NCBI GenBank assembly: GCA_030146875.1
Contig: JASLAX010000142.1
Coordinates: forward strand, 1-64,000
DNA length: 64,000 bases
Source: Longimicrobiaceae bacterium
GTDB lineage: Bacteria; Gemmatimonadota; Gemmatimonadetes; Longimicrobiales; Longimicrobiaceae
Reading direction: 5' to 3'
This document shows positions 36,628-45,317 of the stretch, one piece after another. The position numbers and the translations under genes were made by a program. Within the stretch, counting starts at the first letter, position 1. Each line of letters starts with the position of its first letter. The notes under the pieces are model-generated. The model was given only the letters and a program-made list of their open reading frames with translations. It did not search any database and was not told the DNA's origin.

Positions 36628-39600
36628 ATGTCCGCTTCACTCCGCAGGTCCGCACGGCTGGCCGCGCTGGCGCTGCTCGCGCTGGCCGCGATCCCCGATC
36701 CCGCCGCCGGGCAGTACTTCGGACAGAACAAGGTGCAGTACCGCACCTTCGACTTCCGCGTGCTGAAGACGACCCACTTCGACATCTACTTCTATCCCGA
36801 GGAGGAGGCGGCCACGCGCGACGCCGCCCGCCTGGCGGAGCGGTGGTACGCCCGGTACTCGCGGCTCTTCGACCACGAGTTCACGGCGCGCCAGCCGCTG
36901 ATCCTGTACGCCTCGCACCCCCACTTCCAGCAGACCGCCGCGCTGGGCGGCGACATCAGCGACGGGACGGGAGGCGTGACGGAGGCCTTCAAGCAGCGCG
37001 TGATCCTGCCCTTCGCGGGGCCGTACCGCGAGACGGACCACGTGCTGGGGCACGAGCTGGTGCACGCGTTCCAGTACGACATCACCGGCGTGGGCCGCGC
37101 GGGCGGCGGGCTGGAGTCGGCGCTGCAGCGCTCGGCCACCCCGCTCTGGTTCAGCGAGGGGATGGCGGAGTACCTCTCCCTGGGCCCGGTGGACCCGCAC
37201 ACGGCCATGTGGCTGCGCGACGCGGCCCTCTCGGGCCGGGTGCCCACCATCGAGCAGATCACGCGCGACCAGAGCTACTTCCCGTACCGCTGGGGCCAGG
37301 CGCTCTGGGCGTACGTCGGCGGGCGGTGGGGCGACGCGACGATCGGGCAGATCCTGAAGCAGGTGGGCCAGGGCGTGCCGTATCCCGAGGCCTTCCAGCG
37401 GATCCTGAACACCTCGCTGGAGGAGATCTCGGACGACTGGCAGACCTCCATCCGCCGCACCTACCTGCCGCTGCTCACCGAGCGCCGCGAGGCGCGCGAG
37501 CAGGCCCGGCCGCTCATCACCGAGAAGCGGCGCGGCGGGCAGATCAACCTGGCGCCGTCGGTGTCTCCGGACGGGCGCTACGTGGCGTTCCTCAGCGAGC
37601 TGAACTTCCTTGACGTGGAGCTGTTCCTGGCCGACGCCGAGACCGGCCGCGTGATCCGGCGCCTGGTGCGCGGCACGGCGTTCGACCCGCACTTCGCCTC
37701 GCTCCGCTACATCAACTCGGCCGGGGCGTTCTCGCACGACTCCAAGCGCTTCGCGTTCTCGGCGCTGAGCAAGGCGCAGGACCGGGTGGTGGTGCTTGAC
37801 GTGGACCGCGCGCGCATCCTGCGCGAGTACTCGGTGGACGGGGTGGGCGAGATCAGCAACCCCACCTGGTCGCCCGACGGCCGCTCCATCGTCTTCTCGG
37901 GGATCTCGGGCGGGATCTCGGACCTGTGGATGCTGGACACCGAGACGGGCGCCGCGCGCAAGCTGACGGACGACCGCTACGCCGACGTGCAGCCGGCCTT
38001 CTCGCCGGACGGGCGCACGGTGGCGTTCGTGACCGACCGCGGGCCGGACACCAACCTGGACTCGCTGGTCTTCGGCACGTACAAGCTGGCGCTGATGGAC
38101 GTGGCCACGGGCCAGATCCGGATGCCGCCGGTCAGCTCCGGGCCGCGCACGGTGAACCCGTCGTGGGGCCGCGGGGGAACGTCGCTCTTCTTCCTCTCCG
38201 ACCGCACCGGCATCCCCAACATCTACCGGATGGACGTGGCCACCAACGCGGTGACGCAGGTGACCAACCTGTTCACCGGGGTGAGCGGCATCACGCACCT
38301 GAGCCCCGCCATCTCGTCGGCGTCGGCGGCGGACCGGCTGGTGTTCAACGCCTACGAGCGCGGCGGCTACAACATCTACTCCATCAGCAACCCCACGGAG
38401 CTGGCGGGAACGCCGGTGCCCGGGGGCCAGCAGCAGTGGGCCGACGGCTCGCCGCAGTCGGCGCCGCTGGCGGCGGTGCTGCCGCCCGCCCCGCGCCCGG
38501 CGGAGCCGGCGTTCAACCGCGTGGCGGCGCTGCTGCGGAACGCCTCGTTCGGCCTCCCCCCGGTGGGAGCGGACTCGGCGTGGCGGGTGGTGCCGTACCG
38601 CCCGCGGCTCTCGCTGGACTACCTGGGCCAGCCGCAGGTGGGCGTGCAGACGGGCGGAGGGATGTACGGGCAGGGCGGGGTGTACGGCGGGATCGGCGGC
38701 ATCTTCTCGGACGTGCTGGGCTACCACACCGTCTACGGGACCATCCAGGCGCAGGGGCAGCTCGACGAGATCGGGTTCAGCACCATCTACCTGAACCAGC
38801 GGCAGCGCTGGAACTACGGCGTGTCGGCGCAGCGGCTGCCGTACATCGCCGGGGCGGGGCAGCGGCAGGTGTTCGACGAGGAGGAGGACGTCCTTCGCGA
38901 CCAGCTCCTCATCTTCCGCTACTTCGACACGCGGCTGGGCGGCGTGGCGCAGTACCCCTTCTCGCAGGTGCAGCGCGCGGAGTTCGCGGCCGGGTTCCGC
39001 CGGATCTCGCAGGACGTGCAGATCCGCGAGTACATCTACGAGCCGGTGCGGCAGAACGGCGCGATCGTGGGGTACGTGCCGGTCGACTACCGCGAGTCGA
39101 AGGAGGACGCCCCGGCGTTCAACCTGTGGGAGGCCTCGGCGGCGCTGGTCTACGACAACGCGCTGACGGGCTTCACCTCGCCCTTCGCGGGCCAGCGCTA
39201 CCACTTCGAGGTCGCGCCCACCATGGGCACGGGGCAGTTCATCGAGGCCATCGCCGACTACCGCCGCTACCTGTTCGTGCGGCCCATGACGCTGGCGCTG
39301 CGCGGGATGCACTTCGGGCGGTACGGGCGCGACGAGCGGCTCTTCGGCGAGCAGTTCCTGGGGTACCCGTTCTTCATGCGCGGCTACGCCTACTCGGACG
39401 TGCGCGACCGCTGCAGCGACGAGGCGCAGGCGATGCCGTCCGGCGGCACCGAGTGCCGCGTGTTCGGGCAGCTCTTCGGGAGCAAGGTGGCGGTGGCGAA
39501 CGCGGAGCTGCGGGTGCCGCTGCTCTCCAGCCTGATCGGGGTGTACGGCCTGTCGCCGCTGGAGGGGATCGCCTTCTTCGACGCGGGCGTGGCCTGGGGC

Positions 39601-39819
39601 GAGTTCGACGACCCCAACACCGGCGACGTGAACGACTCGCGCCCGGTGCTGCGCCGCGGCTTCCAGAACAACCTGACCGAGCGGGGGATCCTGACCTCCG
39701 CCGGGGCGGGCGCGCGGCTGAACGTCTTCAACTACGTGATCGTGGAGGCCGTCTACGTGAACGCCATGGAGCGCGACCGCGGATGGCACTGGCAGTTCTC
39801 CTTCCAGCCGGGCTTCTGA
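36628..39819 (+). CDS. Exported MA-like zinc peptidase fused to a TolB-like propeller and an outer-membrane barrel
   Basis: 1063 aa. Signal peptide (MSASLRRSARLAALALLALAAIPDPAAGQ). Residues about 40-270 are a gluzincin-like domain with GHELVHAFQYD (His142, Glu143, His146) and WFSEGMAEYLS giving the third ligand. From about 300 to 590 lie TolB/WD40-like propeller blades (SPDGRYVAFLSE, SPDGRSIVFSGISGG, SPDGRTVAFVTDRG). The final 400 residues alternate aromatic strands and end WHWQFSFQPGF, a barrel signature with terminal Phe. ATG 36628 has AGGAG. The domain order is intact; substrate unknown. Confidence 0.88.
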   Translation: MSASLRRSARLAALALLALAAIPDPAAGQYFGQNKVQYRTFDFRVLKTTHFDIYFYPEEEAATRDAARLAERWYARYSRLFDHEFTARQPLILYASHPHFQQTAALGGDISDGTGGVTEAFKQRVILPFAGPYRETDHVLGHELVHAFQYDITGVGRAGGGLESALQRSATPLWFSEGMAEYLSLGPVDPHTAMWLRDAALSGRVPTIEQITRDQSYFPYRWGQALWAYVGGRWGDATIGQILKQVGQGVPYPEAFQRILNTSLEEISDDWQTSIRRTYLPLLTERREAREQARPLITEKRRGGQINLAPSVSPDGRYVAFLSELNFLDVELFLADAETGRVIRRLVRGTAFDPHFASLRYINSAGAFSHDSKRFAFSALSKAQDRVVVLDVDRARILREYSVDGVGEISNPTWSPDGRSIVFSGISGGISDLWMLDTETGAARKLTDDRYADVQPAFSPDGRTVAFVTDRGPDTNLDSLVFGTYKLALMDVATGQIRMPPVSSGPRTVNPSWGRGGTSLFFLSDRTGIPNIYRMDVATNAVTQVTNLFTGVSGITHLSPAISSASAADRLVFNAYERGGYNIYSISNPTELAGTPVPGGQQQWADGSPQSAPLAAVLPPAPRPAEPAFNRVAALLRNASFGLPPVGADSAWRVVPYRPRLSLDYLGQPQVGVQTGGGMYGQGGVYGGIGGIFSDVLGYHTVYGTIQAQGQLDEIGFSTIYLNQRQRWNYGVSAQRLPYIAGAGQRQVFDEEEDVLRDQLLIFRYFDTRLGGVAQYPFSQVQRAEFAAGFRRISQDVQIREYIYEPVRQNGAIVGYVPVDYRESKEDAPAFNLWEASAALVYDNALTGFTSPFAGQRYHFEVAPTMGTGQFIEAIADYRRYLFVRPMTLALRGMHFGRYGRDERLFGEQFLGYPFFMRGYAYSDVRDRCSDEAQAMPSGGTECRVFGQLFGSKVAVANAELRVPLLSSLIGVYGLSPLEGIAFFDAGVAWGEFDDPNTGDVNDSRPVLRRGFQNNLTERGILTSAGAGARLNVFNYVIVEAVYVNAMERDRGWHWQFSFQPGF

Positions 39820-39846
39820 GCCATCTCCCCGGCCTGGAGGGTGGCC

Positions 39847-39883
39847 GGCAAGGCCGGGGCGGCGCCGCCGCCCCGGCCTTGCC
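39847..39883. terminator. Perfect 17-bp hairpin after the peptidase-barrel gene
   Basis: GGCAAGGCCGGGGCGGC, GCC, GCCGCCCCGGCCTTGCC, without mismatch. No U-tract. Lies 27 bp after the stop and 30 bp before the TetR ATG. Confidence 0.7.
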
Positions 39884-39913
39884 GCTTCCGGGACCCTCGC
39901 TATCTTCCGCCGC

Positions 39914-40516
39914 ATGACCGAGCCCGCACCCCCCACCGGACGCGAGAGCCGCCGCCGCGAGATCCTGGACTCGGCGGTGCGGGTGTTCGCGGAGAACGGC
40001 TTCTTCGCCGCGCGCATCCGCGACATCGCGGCCGGGGCCGGGGTGGCCGAGGGCACGATCTACCTGTACTTCGACGGCAAGGACGACCTGCTCCTCACGG
40101 CGTTCCGGGAGAAGGTCAACGAGTTCTGCACCGCCGTGCGCGACGTGCTGCCCAGCGACGTGCCGTTCCACGAGCGCCTGGCCCGCTTCGTCCGCCTGCA
40201 GTTCGAGAGCATCGAGGCCGACCCGCCCCTGGCTACCGTGCTGCTGCTGGAGTCGCGGCAGTCGAGCAAGTTCTACGGCGGCGCCGTGCGCGACGTGCTG
40301 AAGCTCTACGCCAACGCCGTGGACGAGCTGCTGGCCAGCGGCCAGGCAGAGGGCGCGGTGCGGGCGGGGGCGGACCTCTCCGTGTCGCGGCGGGTGCTGA
40401 TCGGGGCGCTGGAGGAGATCGAGCTGGAGTGGCTGCTCGGGGATCGGTCGCGGCCGCTGGTGCCCATGGCGGAGCGGGTGGCGGACGCGCTGTACCGGGG
40501 GCTGGGGCCGGGCTGA
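39914..40516 (+). CDS. TetR/AcrR family transcriptional regulator
   Basis: 200 aa. The N-terminal HTH is RREILDSAVRVFAENGFFAARIRDIAAGAGVAEGTIYLYFDGKDDLL (about 14-60). The C-terminal ligand domain (FVRLQFESIEADPPLATVLLLESRQSSKFYGG) resembles FadR-type acyl-CoA-responsive TetR proteins. The regulated gene is not obvious: neither neighbour is an efflux pump or a fatty-acid gene. Separated from the upstream gene by a strong hairpin. Confidence 0.92.
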   Translation: MTEPAPPTGRESRRREILDSAVRVFAENGFFAARIRDIAAGAGVAEGTIYLYFDGKDDLLLTAFREKVNEFCTAVRDVLPSDVPFHERLARFVRLQFESIEADPPLATVLLLESRQSSKFYGGAVRDVLKLYANAVDELLASGQAEGAVRAGADLSVSRRVLIGALEEIELEWLLGDRSRPLVPMAERVADALYRGLGPG

Positions 40517-40573
40517 GGCCGGGCTCCGCCGTCCGCCGGCGCACCGGCAGGCGGGAGCAGGCGACCCCTCACG

Positions 40574-40830
40574 GGCTTGACCGCTGCAACGACGACGCGA
40601 AGCCCGCCTTCGCGGGCTGTCGACCTCGCGGTGGCACCGCGACTCCGTCCGAGGCGATCGGTATCCGGCTTCGTCCGCATTCCGGGGGCGTAAAGCCCCC
40701 GGCTAAGAACGGCGACCGTCCTGACGGACGGGATCTCGGCTCGATGAAACCCCAGTCCGCGCAGGCGGACTTCGTGCTTTCACGAGCCGCGAATTCATTC
40801 GCAGGCGGTGCCCGCGATCCCCGGCCTTCA
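40574..40830 (-). repeat. Interspersed repeat family C, copy 2
   Basis: Inverted relative to copy 1 at 33812. It contains CCGGGGGCGTAAAGCCCCCGG (hairpin), GCTAAGAACGGCGACCG and, further right, CCGCGAATTCATTCGCAGGC. The left end, TTGACCGCTGCAACGACGACG with AAGCCCGCCTTCGCGGGCT, recurs at 52214. It fills much of the 530-base gap 40517-41046, in which no gene is seen. Confidence 0.75.
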
Positions 40831-41046
40831 TCGCGGCTCCGGCGAATGCGGAGTCCGCCCGGCGGACTTGGTTCCGCCGTTCCAGACGGCGAATTCATCG
40901 CTGGCCGGCGGTTGCGGCGCGGAGAGGACCGTGCCGGCGGACGGCTTCTGGACAGGCCGGGGGGGATGTGTTAGGATAGGCGCGCCCGACCCGACGAGAG
41001 ATTCCCGGCCGTCCGCGCGACGCCGGCCCACGAGAGAAGACGACCC

Positions 41047-41199
41047 ATGGCCGACCTGAACGTCCAGCGCACCGGCGGCGACGACCACCACGTCGAGCCC
41101 AGCAACATGGAGATCACCCTCTGGGTGCTCGGGATCCTGGCGATCCCCCTCGTCCCCATCCTGATGGTCGTCTTCCTGACGCCGTACAGCGGGATGTGA
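41047..41199 (+). CDS. 50-aa membrane protein
   Basis: MADLNVQRTGGDDHHVEPSN followed by one hydrophobic helix (ITLWVLGILAIPLVPILMVVFL, about 23-44) and PYSGM. GAGAGAAGA lies before the ATG. The His/Asp-rich N-terminus and single helix suggest a small inner-membrane subunit or peptide. A hairpin terminator starts 43 bp later. No family recognised; the native codon composition and tight terminator support it as a real gene. Confidence 0.7.
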   Translation: MADLNVQRTGGDDHHVEPSNMEITLWVLGILAIPLVPILMVVFLTPYSGM

Positions 41200-41241
41200 G
41201 CCGCGCCGGGCCCGCGCCCGGCGGCTCGGACGGACGGCGAG

Positions 41242-41278
41242 AAGGCCCCCGCCCTCCCCTGTGGAGAGCGGGGGCCTT
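41242..41278. terminator. Bidirectional hairpin between convergent genes
   Basis: AAGGCCCCCGC and GCGGGGGCCTT separated by 15 bases. Stands between the 50-aa gene and the stop of the COG3014-like lipoprotein gene. Confidence 0.65.
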
Positions 41279-41311
41279 CGTCGCGTCCGGGCGCAGTACC
41301 CCGGGCGGAGG

Positions 41312-42943
41312 CTACCGCGTGGCGGCGACCGCGGCGGTGGTGTCCGCCCGCCCGGCGCGCCCGGCGTCCACGCCCACGCGGGCCAGGCGCCGCAGGTCGC
41401 CCATCTCCGCACCCCACACCCGGCGGGAGACGAAGACCGTCTCGCCGGGGACCACGCGGACGGTGCCCAGGTCCACCGTGTCGGCCACGGCGCCGTCGGG
41501 GCCCATCACCTCCACGCGCAGCGGGTGCTCGCCCGCGGGGAGGACGAGGCGCGCCACGGAGATGCGGTCGGGGAGGAGCGACCAGCAGCGGGTGTCGGCG
41601 CGCTCCATCACGTTCCCGGCGGCGTTGGCCACGCTGCGCGCCAGGAAGCCGGCGAACTCGCCGCCCTGCTTCTCGGCCTTCTTCTCGATCTGGCGGGTGG
41701 CCACGTACTTCACCATCCCCCGCCCCACCATTCGGGTGAGCATGGCCGGGCGGCGCGCCTCCAGGTGGCGCACCAGCCCGGCGGAGACGTCGGCCACCAC
41801 GGGCGCCTGGGCGAACGACTCGCCCGCCGCGACGCGGACGCCGCCGGGGCCCAGCGCCTCCAGGCGCAGGACGGGCCACGCGAGCTTGAGCACGTACGCC
41901 CCGTCGGCGGCGTCGGCGAGCTGGTTCTCCGGCCGCTCGTCCAGCGCCTCGCCCCAGACCGACTGCTCCAGCAGGTTGCCGGCGAGGCGCGCCGTCACCC
42001 GCGCGGCGACCTCGGCCGTGGACTCCTCGTCGTCGCCGTCGACCTCGTCGGCCTCCTCGCGGCGGATGGGGACGTGGATGTCGCGCCCGGTGCGGTGCGC
42101 CACCCACCCGTGCTCCACCAGCACCACGACCTCTCCCGCGCCCACGCGCGAGGCGCCGCCGCGCAGCCCGTAGCGCTTTGCGGCCGAGTCGGCCACCTCC
42201 GTCACCCCCGCGGCGTGCGCGGCGCGGAACAGGTCCTCGCCGAAGCCGTCCGGTCGCCCGCCGGCGTCGCCGGCGCAGGCGTCGAACGACCGCTCCGCCT
42301 GCCGCAGCGCCACCAGCGCGTCGCCGCGCTCGCCGCCGGCGCGGTAGACGAGGCCGGCCAGGTACGCCACCATCCCCTCGCCCACGCAGGGCTCCCTGCC
42401 CCCGTCGCGCAGGCGCTGCAGCCACGCGCCGGTCTTGCGCGCCTCCACCACCGCCTCGTCGCGCTGCCCCAGGCCCAGGTAGTTGAGCATGCGGTAGTAC
42501 GGGATCAGCGCCATCTCGGCCGAGGGGGGAACGTACTCCATCACCCCGTCGTTGATGGCCAGCGACCCCAGCGCGCGGGAGACGCTGCGGGTGTAGCGGC
42601 GGTCGGCCTCCGTCTCGGCCCACTCGAAGGCGGCGTTGCTCTCGGCCCAGCGGCCGGCGGCGTTCAGGACCACCCCCAGCTGGAGGCGGCGGACCAGCTC
42701 GTCGCGGGGAGCCACGCGCGAGGCGGGCTCCAGCAGCAGGGCGGCCGAGTCGGCGCGCCCCTCCATCACGTAGTGCCGCAGCCAGGCGTCCGTCTCGCCC
42801 AGGGTGCGGGAGAGGAGGGGCGAGCCGGCGGGCAGGGTCTCCGGGGCCGGCATGCGGGGATACGCCCCGCGCGTCGAGCACCCGGAGAGGGCGGCGGCCA
42901 CGGCCGCCGCCGCCAGCAGGCGCAGGGGCGCCCGGGGGCTCAT
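41312..42943 (-). CDS. Large lipoprotein of the COG3014 type
   Basis: 543 aa from ATG 42943; lipobox VAAALSGCSTRG (Cys about 22). N-terminal half has TPR-like helices (WAESNAAFEWAETEADRRYTRSV; YYRMLNYLGLGQRDEAVVEARKTGAW), C-terminal half is beta-rich and contains GEVVVLVEHGWVAHR and GETVFVSRRVW. Such lipoproteins occur beside LpoB-like lipoproteins, as here. It is coupled by ATGA to the preceding gene. Likely periplasmic, related to envelope or peptidoglycan control; this is inferred from neighbours only. Confidence 0.75.
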   Translation of the reverse strand: MSPRAPLRLLAAAAVAAALSGCSTRGAYPRMPAPETLPAGSPLLSRTLGETDAWLRHYVMEGRADSAALLLEPASRVAPRDELVRRLQLGVVLNAAGRWAESNAAFEWAETEADRRYTRSVSRALGSLAINDGVMEYVPPSAEMALIPYYRMLNYLGLGQRDEAVVEARKTGAWLQRLRDGGREPCVGEGMVAYLAGLVYRAGGERGDALVALRQAERSFDACAGDAGGRPDGFGEDLFRAAHAAGVTEVADSAAKRYGLRGGASRVGAGEVVVLVEHGWVAHRTGRDIHVPIRREEADEVDGDDEESTAEVAARVTARLAGNLLEQSVWGEALDERPENQLADAADGAYVLKLAWPVLRLEALGPGGVRVAAGESFAQAPVVADVSAGLVRHLEARRPAMLTRMVGRGMVKYVATRQIEKKAEKQGGEFAGFLARSVANAAGNVMERADTRCWSLLPDRISVARLVLPAGEHPLRVEVMGPDGAVADTVDLGTVRVVPGETVFVSRRVWGAEMGDLRRLARVGVDAGRAGRADTTAAVAATR

Positions 42944-43758
42944 CGCCGGCCGCGGTCCAGGACGATGATCCGGTCGCGCGCCTCGGCGATGGCCGCGTAC
43001 ATGTGCGCGTACGCCTCGCCATGGGCGCGGATCTTCTCCAGCTCCATCTGGTGCAGGAAGAGCTGGTAGCGCATGACCGCCTCGACGGGGCGGAGCTGCT
43101 TGTCCAGCGCGCGCGCGATGTGCAGCGTGGTCTCCGGGTCGCCCGGGCGGATCACGTCGGCGCGGTCGTAGCGGTCCAGCGCCGCGCGGAAGTCGCCGCG
43201 CAGGGCGAACTCGTGGCCCTCGCGGAGCATGGCCTCCGCGCGGTCGCGGGCCTCGGCCTGGGGGGTGGCGTCCGCCGCCGAGGCGACCAGCCGCAGCCCC
43301 TGCGGCTCGCGGTAGGTGTAGCTGCGTACGCGCCCGTCCTGCAGCGTCACGAACGCGACCTGCCCCACGGCGTCGGAGACGCGCGCCGCATCGGAGCGCG
43401 CCGCCAGCGTGGTCACGCGCCCCCCGGCGCGGGTCTCCCACGCGGCGGCGGTGGTGCCGGTGGCGGCCAGGACCTGCGCCTCGGTCATCCCCAGCGCCAC
43501 GCGGCCGCGGGCCAGCGCGTCGCAGGTGGCGGGGGTGCACGAGGAGAGGGCGTCGGCCATGGTGCGGTCGCGCTCCAGGGCCACGCGGTCGCGGTCGGCG
43601 GCGCCGGCCGCCGCGGCCGAGGCGACGGTCGCGTCGGCGGTGGTGGGCACGACGGCGCCGTTGGGGTGCAGCGGGCGCACCGGCTGCATGCGGGGCGTGC
43701 ACGCCGCGGTCGCGGCCAGGGCGAGCGCGGCGGCCGCCGGAAGGATCCGTGGGGTCAT
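42940..43758 (-). CDS. Lipoprotein with a helical-repeat C-terminus
   Basis: 272 aa from ATG 43758; lipobox ALAATAACTPRM (Cys about 20). A middle segment ALGMTEAQVLAATGTTAAAWETRAGGR resembles SmpA/OmlA-like (BamE-type) folds, where GMTxxQV precedes a small beta domain. A TPR unit follows (REGHEFALRGDFRAALDRYDRADVIRPGDPETTLHIARAL). It sits between LpoB-like and COG3014-like lipoproteins, all coupled or closely spaced. Function unknown. Confidence 0.78.
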   Translation of the reverse strand: MTPRILPAAAALALAATAACTPRMQPVRPLHPNGAVVPTTADATVASAAAAGAADRDRVALERDRTMADALSSCTPATCDALARGRVALGMTEAQVLAATGTTAAAWETRAGGRVTTLAARSDAARVSDAVGQVAFVTLQDGRVRSYTYREPQGLRLVASAADATPQAEARDRAEAMLREGHEFALRGDFRAALDRYDRADVIRPGDPETTLHIARALDKQLRPVEAVMRYQLFLHQMELEKIRAHGEAYAHMYAAIAEARDRIIVLDRGRR

Positions 43759-43784
43759 GGTGGGCTCCCTTCGGGGTCGTGGCT

Positions 43785-44411
43785 TCAGAGCGACAGGCGC
43801 GGGCGCTCGATGAACTTCTTGATGCGGTGCTGCCCGACCCACGTCTTGGCGTTGGTCTCCAGGTCCACCAGCGTGACGTCGACCTGGTAGTAGACCACGC
43901 TGCGCCGCCCCTCGCGGTCCTCGATGGTCTGGATGTCGCCCTGCAGCATGAAGTCGGCGCCGCGCTCGCGGCTCATGCGGGCCCGGGTGTCGGCGGCGGC
44001 GTTCTCCTGCTGGTCGGCGCGCTCGTCGCGCACCTCGTTGCGCTCCTCGGCGCTGGCCACGACCTGCACCATGCCGCTGTTCAGATACGCCCGCTCCAGG
44101 TCGCGCACGAAGGTGGTGACCGGGATGTGCTCCATGCTGCGGTTGCGGATGGTGCCCACGATCACCGTCGGCTGCTTTCCGGCGTGCACCTGCGCGTAGC
44201 GGCCCGCCCATCCGGGGCCGGACTGCGCGTCGAAGCTCTGGCGGATCAGGTTCTCGGCGACGGCGCGGGAGTCCACGTCGTTCCAGCGGCCCGACAGGTC
44301 GATGGCCTGCTCGGGGGCGATGCGGGTCACCTGCTTGGCGCACCCGCCGGAGAGGAGGGTGACCGCTCCGAGGGCGAGCGCCGCGCGAAGGGAGGCGCGA
44401 AGCGTCTTCAT
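43785..44411 (-). CDS. LpoB-like penicillin-binding-protein activator lipoprotein
   Basis: 208 aa from ATG 44411 with GGAGC upstream; lipobox LLSGGCAKQV (Cys about 24). Family motifs: IDLSGRWNDVDSRAVAENLI, PTVIVGTIRNRSMEHIPVTTFVRDLERAYLNSG, GADFMLQGDIQTIEDREG, and VVYYQVDVTLVDLETNAKTWVGQHRIKKFI. In enterobacteria LpoB activates PBP1b from the outer membrane. First gene of the three-lipoprotein operon. The same role here is plausible, not shown. Confidence 0.85.
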   Translation of the reverse strand: MKTLRASLRAALALGAVTLLSGGCAKQVTRIAPEQAIDLSGRWNDVDSRAVAENLIRQSFDAQSGPGWAGRYAQVHAGKQPTVIVGTIRNRSMEHIPVTTFVRDLERAYLNSGMVQVVASAEERNEVRDERADQQENAAADTRARMSRERGADFMLQGDIQTIEDREGRRSVVYYQVDVTLVDLETNAKTWVGQHRIKKFIERPRLSL

Positions 44412-44828
44412 GGCTGCTCCAGGACGAGAAGGGGTGGGATTCCGGCCGGGGGCCGGCGGGTCCGGCGACGCACGGGGAGAACGCATCGGGGGTGCCGCGG
44501 GAGCGTCGAGAACGAACGCGTTGCAGGCGAATATCTTAACGTCTGCCTGGGAAACGCGCCAGCGGTGCGCTCGTCCTCCGCCGTGGACACGTGCCGGCCC
44601 CGGGGGGACACGGGGAGGACACGGTGGCGGGCGGTGGGTGGGCGCGGAGGGAGGCTCGCCGGCCCCGCGGAGGAGACCCGCGACGGCGGTATCGCCGCGG
44701 GGGCTCCGGAGCGGCCGCCCACACCGGACCGAACCGGATCGCGAAGCCCGTACGCACCCGTTGGCTGGCACTTCCCTTGCGCTGGCGCAGTCGAGATTTC
44801 GCATCCTCGCCAAAGGTCACGGATATCC
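44412..44828. other. Divergent intergenic region, promoter-bearing
   Basis: 417 bases between the lpoB-like gene (leftward) and the zinc-ribbon membrane protein (rightward). A short AT-richer island near 44525-44545 (GGCGAATATCTTAACGTC) is the best promoter candidate, but I cannot assign -35 and -10 boxes or a direction. No repeats or ORFs recognised. Confidence 0.4.
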
Positions 44829-45317
44829 ATGTCGCTGCACCTCTTCAGCACCCCCGTCCAGTGCACCGCGTGCGGTACGGTGGTGGACGATCCCAAGCTG
44901 GACCGCTGCCCCAAGTGCGGCGCGCTGCTCAAGGAGCGGCGGACGCCGCAGCGCCTGGCCGGGGTGGAGAAGCGCTTCGGGACCTCGCGCTTCCTGACCG
45001 CCTCGCTGCGCTTCCTGGCGGTGATCACGCTGCTGGTGGCCGGCCTTCTCTTCGCCTTCGGCCTGGGCGGCGAGGACGGGCAGCTCGGGCCGGGCGCCGG
45101 GCTGATCGTGGTGACGCTGGGGGTGGTGGTGGCGGTGGGGATGTTCGCCATCGCCGCGCACCTGGACCTGATGATGAGCGTGGAGGAGAACACCCGCGCC
45201 ACCTTCCGCATGCAGCAGATGATCCTGGACTCGCTCCACGAGGACCACGGGCTGGGCTCGGGGTCGGGGTCGGACACGCCCGAGGTCGAGGTCCCCCGCG
45301 ACGCGGTGCCGCGGTGA
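44829..45317 (+). CDS. Zinc-ribbon protein with two membrane helices
   Basis: 162 aa from ATG 44829. N-terminal zinc ribbon CTACGTVVDDPKLDRCPKCG (about 12-31), basic linker, two helices (LRFLAVITLLVAGLLFAFGLG; GAGLIVVTLGVVVAVGMFAIAAHL), then a helical tail (VEENTRATFRMQQMILDSLHEDHG). The stop overlaps the start of the PBP4-like gene in GTGA, so the two are probably translated together. Role unknown. Confidence 0.8.
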   Translation: MSLHLFSTPVQCTACGTVVDDPKLDRCPKCGALLKERRTPQRLAGVEKRFGTSRFLTASLRFLAVITLLVAGLLFAFGLGGEDGQLGPGAGLIVVTLGVVVAVGMFAIAAHLDLMMSVEENTRATFRMQQMILDSLHEDHGLGSGSGSDTPEVEVPRDAVPR

